Assembly (NCBI GenBank): GCA_050743625.1
Contig: JBOGED010000386.1
Location: 1-9,960, forward strand
Direction of reading: 5' to 3'
Source of the DNA: JBOGED01 sp050743625
GTDB taxonomy: Bacteria; Actinomycetota; Nitriliruptoria; Euzebyales; Egibacteraceae
DNA: 9,960 nucleotides
The position numbers and the translations under genes are program-made. The notes below the pieces were generated by a model, which did no database searches, had not been told where the DNA came from, and saw only the letters and a list, made by a program, of their open reading frames with translations. Below are positions 5,431 through 9,960 of the stretch, piece by piece (the stretch's first letter is position 1; every line of letters starts with the position of its first letter).

Positions 5431-8319
5431 ATGACCGTCCGTAAGGAGCTACGGCGCCGTCCGTGGCTCGTGGTAGTGGGCGTCCTCGCGGTGATGCTGC
5501 TGTTCGCCACGCGATTGGCGACGTTTTACACCGACGTGCTCTGGTTCGAGACTGTCGGGTTCGAGGTCGTCTTCTGGCGCCGCTTGTCGACGCAGCTCGG
5601 CCTCGGCCTCGTGGCCGGACTCACCGTCGCGGCCCTGCTCGCGGCGAACCTTCTTCTCGCCCGCCGGATCGCCCCTCCCTACCGCATCCCCTCGCAGGGC
5701 GAGCAGTCCGTCGAGCGTTACCGCCAGGCGGTCTCCAGCTTCGCCCGCCCGCTGCTCTTGGCGATCGCGGGGGTATTCGGCCTGCTCTCGGGCGCGGCGA
5801 TGTTCCAGCAGTGGCAGGCGTACCTGCTCTGGGCCAACGCCCAGCCCTTTGGTATGCCCGATCCCCAGTTCGGCCTCGACCTCGGTTTTTTCGTGTTCGA
5901 GCTACCGTTCTACGGGCTGCTCAACTCGTGGCTGTTCACGACGCTTACACTCACGATCGTCCTGGTCGCGCTCGCCCACTACGTCTTCGGCGGCATCCGC
6001 CCCCAGGCTCCCGGCCAGAAGATCACGCCGTTAGCCAACGTGCACCTGTCGGTGCTGCTCGCGGCGCTTGTCGCCGTACGCGCCTGGGGCTTCTGGCTGG
6101 ACCAATACCTGCTGAGCTACTCCGAGCGTGGCCACGTGACCGGATTGTCCTATACCGACGTGAACGCACAGTTGCGTGCCTACCAGCTCCTCACCGTGAT
6201 CGCCGCGGTCTGCGTCGTGCTCTTCCTGGTGAACATTCGGGTGCGTGGCTGGTTGCTGCCGTCCTCGGGCGTCGCGATCCTGCTGGTCGCCGCCATCCTG
6301 CTTGGCGGCGTGTATCCGGCGGTCATCCAACGCGTGCAGGTGGCGCCGCAGGAGCTGCGCCGTGAGGAGGAGTACATCGAGCGGAACCTCCGGCTCACGC
6401 GCTTCGCGTACGGCATCGACGCCGAGCACGTCACCTACGAGGCGTTCCCAGCCTCCGGTGACCTGGCGGCGGAGGAGGTCGCGCTCAACACGAAGACCCT
6501 AGAATCCGTCCGCCTCTGGGACCCGTTGACGCTGGAGAGCGTGTACAACCAACTGCAAGCGTTCCGCCCCTTCTACCGCTTCGAGAACGTCGACGTCGAC
6601 CGCTACACGATCGACGGCGAGCCGCGCCAGGTCATGGTCGCCATCCGGGAGCTCGAGGCGGAAGATCTGCCTCCGGCCGCCCGTACTTGGCAGAACCAGG
6701 CGCTGACGTTCACGCACGGCTACGGGTACGTGTCGTCGGGGGTGAGCACCGCGAGTCCCGAAGGGCAGCCCGAGTTCCTCGCCCGCGATCTGCCGCTGCA
6801 GGGCGCCCAGCCGCTCCAGATCGAGAATCCCCGCGTGTACTTCGGCGAGCGCGGCCCCGACTACTCGATCGTCGGGACCACGCAAGAGGAGTTCGACTAC
6901 CCGGTAGGCAGCGGCGAGGCGAACCATCGGTACGAGGGCCAGGCGGGTGTGAGCATCTCCTCGCCACTGCGCCGCCTCGCGTTCGCACTGCGCTTCTCGG
7001 AGCCGAACATCGTGCTCTCCAGGTTGATCGGGGACGACTCCCGCATCCTGATCCAACGCCGGATCGACCGCAGGGTCCGAGAGGTCGCCCCGTTCCTACA
7101 GCTCGACGGTGATCCCTACCCCGTCGCCGTCGACGGGCGGATCAAGTGGATCGTGGACGCCTACACCACCACCGACATGGTCCCCTACTCCCAACGGGTT
7201 GAGCTGGGGAACCTCACCCAATCGATCAGGCGCACGGTCGCGACCGTGCAGCAGCAGAACGGTCAGCTCACAAACGTCGAACAGCTCAATCTCGAACCAA
7301 GCTTGAGGGGCCGGGTGAACTACATCCGGAACAGCGTGAAGGCCGTGGTCGACGCATACGACGGCACCGTCACTCTGTACGTGACCGACCCCCAGGACCC
7401 CCTCGTCAACGCGTGGGCCAGCGCCTTCCCAGGCGTGTTGCGGCCGGTTGGGGAGGCGAGCGCCGAGCTGCGGGCGCACTTCCGGTACCCCGAGGACATG
7501 TTCAAGGTCCAATCGGGAATGCTCACCTCGTACCACATCCAGGAGGCGGCACGGTTCTTCACCCGCGAGGACCTGTGGTCCATCCCCTCGGACCTCGCCT
7601 TCGCCGCCAATCAGGAGGGGACCTCCGTGGGCTCAGCGCAGCGGCCACTCCCACCGAGCTACCAGCTGCTGCGACTTCCAGGGGCCGCGCAGGAGCAGTT
7701 CACCCTCGTCCAGCCGTTCGCGCCCTCCCAGCGACGCAACCTCGCGTCCTACCTGGCGGGGTCCGTCGACGACACGGGCCAGGGGCAGCTGCGGGTGCTC
7801 CAGATGCCGCCGAGCCAAACCGTGTTCGGTCCTGAGCAGGTCCAAGCTCGGATCGAGCAGGACGGTGCCGTGTCCCAGCAGATCACCCTGTGGAACCAGG
7901 CCGGGTCGACCGTGATCCGCGGGAACCTCATCACCATCCCGGTCGCGGACTCGCTCCTCTACGTCGAGCCGCTGTTCCTCCGCGCCACCGCCTCGAACAT
8001 CCCCGAGCTCCGCCGTGTCGTCCTCGTCCTAGGCGACCGGGTGGTGATGGGGGAGCGGCTCGACGACGCGCTCGACCTGCTGTTCGGCCAACAGGTGCCA
8101 AGCGTCGAGCCGGGGCCGGCCGACGGCGCGCCCGCTGGCCCGGGCCAGCCGTCAGATCCACGCGTGGCCACGCTCGTCCAGCAGGCGATCGACGCCTTCG
8201 CCACCGCCGACCAGGCCTTGCGCAACGGCGACCTCGCCGGCTACCAGGCCGCGACCCGCTCCGCCGAAGCCGCCCTCCTCGAGGCCCAGCGCCTCATCGA
8301 CGCCGGCGGCGCCCCCTGA
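5431..8319 (+). CDS. UPF0182 (COG1615) family integral membrane protein
   Basis: A 962-aa protein, close to the usual family length of 900-1000 aa. Seven membrane helices lie at about residues 12-32, 52-78, 106-126, 160-186, 203-223, 250-268 and 276-297. A large region of nearly 600 residues follows, probably outside the cell, and the end is a Pro/Gly linker (about 895-912) with an Ala-rich helical tail. Family hallmarks include the FYTDVLWFETVGF segment after the first helix and MPDPQFGLDLGFFVFELPFY at 142-161. The family is conserved in actinobacteria and cyanobacteria, and its function is unknown to me. The ATG at 5431 is the only start in the frame after the stop at 5281; GAGG at 5422-5425 gives a modest ribosome binding site. 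It is likely a single-gene transcript, being bounded by the palindrome region and a tRNA gene with its own promoter. Confidence 0.93.
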   Translation: MTVRKELRRRPWLVVVGVLAVMLLFATRLATFYTDVLWFETVGFEVVFWRRLSTQLGLGLVAGLTVAALLAANLLLARRIAPPYRIPSQGEQSVERYRQAVSSFARPLLLAIAGVFGLLSGAAMFQQWQAYLLWANAQPFGMPDPQFGLDLGFFVFELPFYGLLNSWLFTTLTLTIVLVALAHYVFGGIRPQAPGQKITPLANVHLSVLLAALVAVRAWGFWLDQYLLSYSERGHVTGLSYTDVNAQLRAYQLLTVIAAVCVVLFLVNIRVRGWLLPSSGVAILLVAAILLGGVYPAVIQRVQVAPQELRREEEYIERNLRLTRFAYGIDAEHVTYEAFPASGDLAAEEVALNTKTLESVRLWDPLTLESVYNQLQAFRPFYRFENVDVDRYTIDGEPRQVMVAIRELEAEDLPPAARTWQNQALTFTHGYGYVSSGVSTASPEGQPEFLARDLPLQGAQPLQIENPRVYFGERGPDYSIVGTTQEEFDYPVGSGEANHRYEGQAGVSISSPLRRLAFALRFSEPNIVLSRLIGDDSRILIQRRIDRRVREVAPFLQLDGDPYPVAVDGRIKWIVDAYTTTDMVPYSQRVELGNLTQSIRRTVATVQQQNGQLTNVEQLNLEPSLRGRVNYIRNSVKAVVDAYDGTVTLYVTDPQDPLVNAWASAFPGVLRPVGEASAELRAHFRYPEDMFKVQSGMLTSYHIQEAARFFTREDLWSIPSDLAFAANQEGTSVGSAQRPLPPSYQLLRLPGAAQEQFTLVQPFAPSQRRNLASYLAGSVDDTGQGQLRVLQMPPSQTVFGPEQVQARIEQDGAVSQQITLWNQAGSTVIRGNLITIPVADSLLYVEPLFLRATASNIPELRRVVLVLGDRVVMGERLDDALDLLFGQQVPSVEPGPADGAPAGPGQPSDPRVATLVQQAIDAFATADQALRNGDLAGYQAATRSAEAALLEAQRLIDAGGAP

Positions 8320-8348
8320 GCGTCCGCTCCTCCGCCCACAGGGGGTTT
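8312..8348 (+). terminator. Weak possible terminator overlapping the UPF0182 stop codon
   Basis: CCCCCTG at 8312-8318 is the exact inverse of CAGGGGG at 8339-8345 and is followed by TTT. The 20-base loop is long and the T-run short, so termination would be inefficient. The left arm includes the first two bases of the TGA stop, and the TTT overlaps the probable -35 element of the tRNA gene. It may be fortuitous. Confidence 0.25.
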
Positions 8349-8375
8349 GCAGGCGCGCCTGCCCACCGCTAACAT
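8347..8375 (+). promoter_or_regulatory. Promoter of the tRNA-fMet gene (TTGCAG - 17 bp - TAACAT)
   Basis: TTGCAG at 8347-8352 and TAACAT at 8370-8375 are separated by the optimal 17 bp. This is the best sigma-70-type promoter in the window. The -10 hexamer ends 6 bases before the first base of the tRNA at 8382, so transcription should begin at or within one base of the mature 5' end. The perfect 14-bp palindrome GCAGGCGCGCCTGC (8349-8362) covers part of the -35 element and half of the spacer. Confidence 0.6.
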
Positions 8376-8381
8376 CGCGGA

Positions 8382-8455
8382 CGCGAGGTGGAGCAGTTCG
8401 GTAGCTCGCCGGGCTCATAACCCGGAGGTCGCAGGTTCAAATCCTGCCCTCGCAA
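8382..8455 (+). tRNA. Initiator tRNA-fMet (anticodon CAT)
   Basis: A 74-base tRNA without an encoded CCA end; the next bases are CGA. The acceptor strands CGCGAGG (8382-8388) and CCTCGCA (8448-8454) pair at six positions and leave the C1-A72 mismatch that marks bacterial initiators. The anticodon arm CCGGG-CTCATAA-CCCGG (8409-8425) carries CAT at 8416-8418 and the three consecutive G-C pairs next to the loop that direct the tRNA to the ribosomal P site. The T arm is GCAGG-TTCAAAT-CCTGC. The discriminator base is A at 8455. It reads start codons with formyl-methionine. Confidence 0.97.
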
Positions 8456-8501
8456 CGAGGAAGCCCTAGGCACTTGTCATGAGCGGATCGACATTTTTTT
8501 C
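8456..8501. other. Junction between the tRNA and the FO synthase remnant
   Basis: This stretch separates the 3' end of the tRNA from the point where FO synthase similarity stops (about 8502). It holds CGAGG (8456-8460), which can pair with CCTCG of the acceptor (8448-8452), the palindrome CCTAGG (8465-8470), and a run of seven T (8494-8500). The T-run could end the tRNA transcript, though no strong hairpin lies directly before it. I see no second copy of the tRNA 3' end within the window. Confidence 0.4.
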
Positions 8502-8882
8502 GGCGTGCGGCAGTAGGCCCGTCTCGTCCAGCACCAGCCGGCACATCGCCGCGAGATACTCGACGGTCGACCCGTAGCCGTGCGCCTCGAGCCACTCGCG
8601 CGCGACCGGATAGCGCTCCTCCGGCTGCTTGCCGAGGGTGAACAGCGCCTCGTGACAGCCGGCGGCCGCGCCGCCGCCCGCGATCGCCAGCACCTCGTCA
8701 GGGTCCAGTTAGGGCGCGTCCAGTGCGCGGGTGCGGTGGCGAAGGTGCAGCACCCGCAGCGGTCACGGCACAGCCGGAGTCACCGGCACGAACACCTTGG
8801 GCGAGTAGGTCACCCGCGTGCCGGTCCGCGTCGTGCGGACCCGCGCGGTGAGTTCGTCAAGCGGCAGTGTGAGCAAGTTCAT
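8466..8882 (-). pseudogene. fbiC: FO synthase remnant (CofG half, radical SAM), disrupted
   Basis: Read on the minus strand, three frames together give the start of FO synthase, which builds the deazaflavin core of coenzyme F420. GTRVTYSPKVFVPVT (frame 1, up to about 8778) is followed by RLCRDRCGCCTFATAPA (frame 2, about 8776-8726) with the radical-SAM CxxxCxxC cysteines. Then come LDAP, a TAA stop at 8709-8711 where family members have Tyr, and LDPDEVLAIA...GCHEALFTLG...GSTVEYLAAM...ETGLLPHA (frame 3, to about 8502). The lesions are one extra base at 8776/8777, one missing base near 8724, the nonsense codon, and Tyr to Cys in the usual CGYC. Everything after ETGLLPHA is lost; the last 11 codons look unrelated. 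Both FbiC and stand-alone CofG share this region, so the symbol is tentative. It cannot make an active enzyme as written. Confidence 0.8.
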
Positions 8883-9217
8883 GACGTGCGCATCCAGTCG
8901 GCCTGCTCCGGCAGCGGCCGGCGACCGTTGGCGATGAACGCGCGGATCACATTGCTGCGCCACAGCGCTGCGTTGCGCGAGTCGTCGGTGCTCGCGGCGA
9001 ACTCGTTTGCCTTATCGGTGTAGAAGCCGCGATTGCGGTACTTGCCGGTCTGTTCGTCGAAGACCTCGGCGATCATCTGGGCCGGGTCGCGCTCGACGTA
9101 GGCCGCGAAATCGGCGACGACCTGCAGCCGCCGTGCCCGCTCGGCGTTGGACAGGTCGCCGAGCGAGTTGGAGTATCGCGCGATGGTGGTCTTCTCGCTG
9201 AACGCAGGGTCGAGCAC
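8879..9217 (-). CDS. N-terminal core-binding (SAM-like) domain of a tyrosine recombinase, truncated
   Basis: A 112-aa product from GTG at 9217, with AGAGGA five bases... upstream on the minus strand (about 9221-9226) as a plausible ribosome binding site. The all-helical pattern, with SEKTTIARYSNSLGDLSNAE, RRLQVVADFAAYVERDPAQM and ALWRSNVIRAFIANGRRPLP, resembles the core-binding domain that precedes the catalytic domain of phage-type integrases. The catalytic domain with its Arg-Lys-His-Arg-His-Tyr residues is absent: the frame ends at TGA 8879-8881 and FO synthase similarity begins at once. The stop overlaps the ATG of that remnant (ATGA on the minus strand). It is probably a non-functional fragment left by rearrangement. 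The family assignment is from memory of sequence style, so confidence is moderate. Confidence 0.45.
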   Translation of the reverse strand: MLDPAFSEKTTIARYSNSLGDLSNAERARRLQVVADFAAYVERDPAQMIAEVFDEQTGKYRNRGFYTDKANEFAASTDDSRNAALWRSNVIRAFIANGRRPLPEQADWMRTS

Positions 9218-9263
9218 GGATCCTCTGATCACGGCCGGGACTTGGTGGAGCGCCGGGCCGCGT

Positions 9264-9305
9264 CGGCGCCCCACCGGGCGGTGCCGGCGCCCCACCGGGC
9301 GGTGC
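9264..9305. repeat. Perfect 21-bp tandem direct repeat, two units
   Basis: Two identical adjacent 21-base units occupy 9264-9284 and 9285-9305, each beginning CGGCGCCCCACC. They lie between the end of the nitroreductase-like pseudogene (9322) and the recombinase fragment (start 9217), in sequence that does not appear to code. Each unit contains GGCGCC and a GC-rich partial palindrome. The duplication could have arisen by replication slippage, or be a pair of binding sites. Being a multiple of three, it would not shift a reading frame. Confidence 0.85.
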
Positions 9306-9321
9306 GGGCGGGCTGCGTCCG

Positions 9322-9960
9322 CTACTCGGGAAGGCCGAACATGGCCGTCATGGCGCGGATCTCCTGGCGGCGATGTGGAAGCGGCGCGTGCGGCTGTATC
9401 ATCCCGACCTCGACCAGCTCGTCGACAACGCGCTGGTCGCGCCGCATTGAGTTGCCCAGCGGCTCGAGAAGTACAGGCTTCGAAGTCCGGCCGGGGACGC
9501 TGGCCCCCCGCCTCGGCGCTTCGGCCGGTAGCCAAGCAGCTGGATCTGGGGGCCACGGTCGCGGTCTCGGGCATCCCGAGCAGCTCCCCGATGCGGGCTC
9601 GCTGCCCGGTGAGCAGCGCGGTGCCGACTCCCTCGTCCACGGTGGCGAGCAGGGCTGCGCCCATGGCCAGACCGGTCTCGATCGCCGACAGCCGATCGCC
9701 CGCCATCACGTTGAAGTCGAGTGTTTTCATGACGATGTTATCGATGAACTGTCCCCTCCAGCCGTAGCTCGACGTCAGCGCACCGACGTCGAGCAGCTGC
9801 ATGAGCTGGCCCTTGAAGGTGTCCCAGCCAGCCATGCCGATCGTCCAGTAGGTGTGCACCGGGCCTGCGACGTGGCGGGCTGGTTGTACAGCGCCTCGCA
9901 CAGGCCCTGGAAGAGCTCGGGGTCCGTCTCGTCGCGGTCCACCACGACCGCCTTGCGGAT
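9322..9960 (-). pseudogene. Nitroreductase-like family gene broken by several one-base contractions (partial, runs off the window)
   Basis: Minus-strand frames join into one protein. IRKAVVVDRDETDPELFQGL (from 9960) continues, after a shift near 9890, as HTYWTIGMAGWDTFKGQLMQ, a middle part, and VGTALLTGQRARIGELLGMP ETATV. After a shift near 9547 comes IQLLGY, after two more (about 9515-9530) EAGGQRPRPDFEA, and after two more (about 9465-9480) LEPLGNSMRRDQRVVDELVE up to IRAMTAMFGLPE and TAG at 9322-9324. The pattern GxGTALL...LLGMPE...LLGY fits the C-terminal half of FMN-dependent nitroreductase-family oxidoreductases. Every shift equals loss of one base, mostly one C from a short C-run. That uniformity fits either decay or systematic sequencing error. 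Substrate and N-terminus cannot be seen. Confidence 0.6.

Noticed and set aside
8580..9023. Plus-strand open frame of 147 codons over the FO synthase remnant
   Set aside because: Its product resembles nothing, and the minus strand carries recognisable FO synthase segments over the same bases.
8879..9901. A single 340-aa protein on the minus strand
   Set aside because: The open frame fuses by chance the middle of a nitroreductase-like gene, out-of-frame Arg/Pro-rich shadow sequence (about 9218-9460) and the recombinase-like fragment. The true C-terminus of the first part lies in another frame ending at 9322.
1..9960. CRISPR array, complete insertion sequence, replication origin
   Set aside because: There are no regularly spaced direct repeats, no transposase with paired terminal inverted repeats, and no cluster of DnaA-box-like sites. 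The only tandem repeat is the two-unit 21-bp duplication.

Overview
The window looks like chromosomal DNA from a high-GC actinobacterium. The evidence is the very GC-rich coding sequence, a DivIVA-domain protein, a UPF0182 (COG1615) membrane protein typical of actinobacteria, an FO synthase (coenzyme F420) remnant, and two genes whose -10-like hexamer lies so close to the ATG that the mRNA would be leaderless. A deep-branching lineage such as Nitriliruptoria or Euzebyales is only a guess.

Left part (1-5126, all plus strand). After a 125-base upstream region with two inverted repeats come three compactly spaced genes: a 918-aa multi-pass membrane sensor histidine kinase (126-2882), a single-pass FecR-domain protein (2936-4267) and a DivIVA-domain coiled-coil protein (4317-5126). 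No response regulator or sigma factor is in view. The set could link envelope sensing to a polar or septal scaffold, but that is inference from adjacency. The DivIVA gene has a duplicated ribosome-binding-site/start segment giving two in-frame starts.

Middle (5127-8455). A 304-base gap holds two nearly identical palindromes (5165-5185 and 5237-5257) and weak promoter candidates. It is followed by a 962-aa UPF0182 protein (5431-8319) and an initiator tRNA-fMet gene (8382-8455). The tRNA promoter appears to place the transcription start at the first base of the tRNA.

Right part (8456-9960, minus strand). This is a degraded accessory patch. Reading right to left it holds: a nitroreductase-like gene broken by about six one-base contractions (9322-9960, running off the window); a perfect 21-bp tandem duplication; a 112-aa piece resembling the N-terminal domain of a tyrosine recombinase with no catalytic domain (8879-9217); and a remnant of the CofG half of FO synthase (8466-8882) carrying two frameshifts, a nonsense codon and a substitution inside its radical-SAM motif. 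The patch abuts the 3' side of the tRNA, so an old tRNA-targeted integration is plausible. A poorly sequenced contig end is the main competing explanation and should be excluded first.

I see no CRISPR array, complete insertion sequence or origin. No single undescribed system is clearly shown. The most distinctive signals are the paired palindromes, the duplicated start region, the tRNA promoter geometry and the mosaic of broken genes beside the tRNA.
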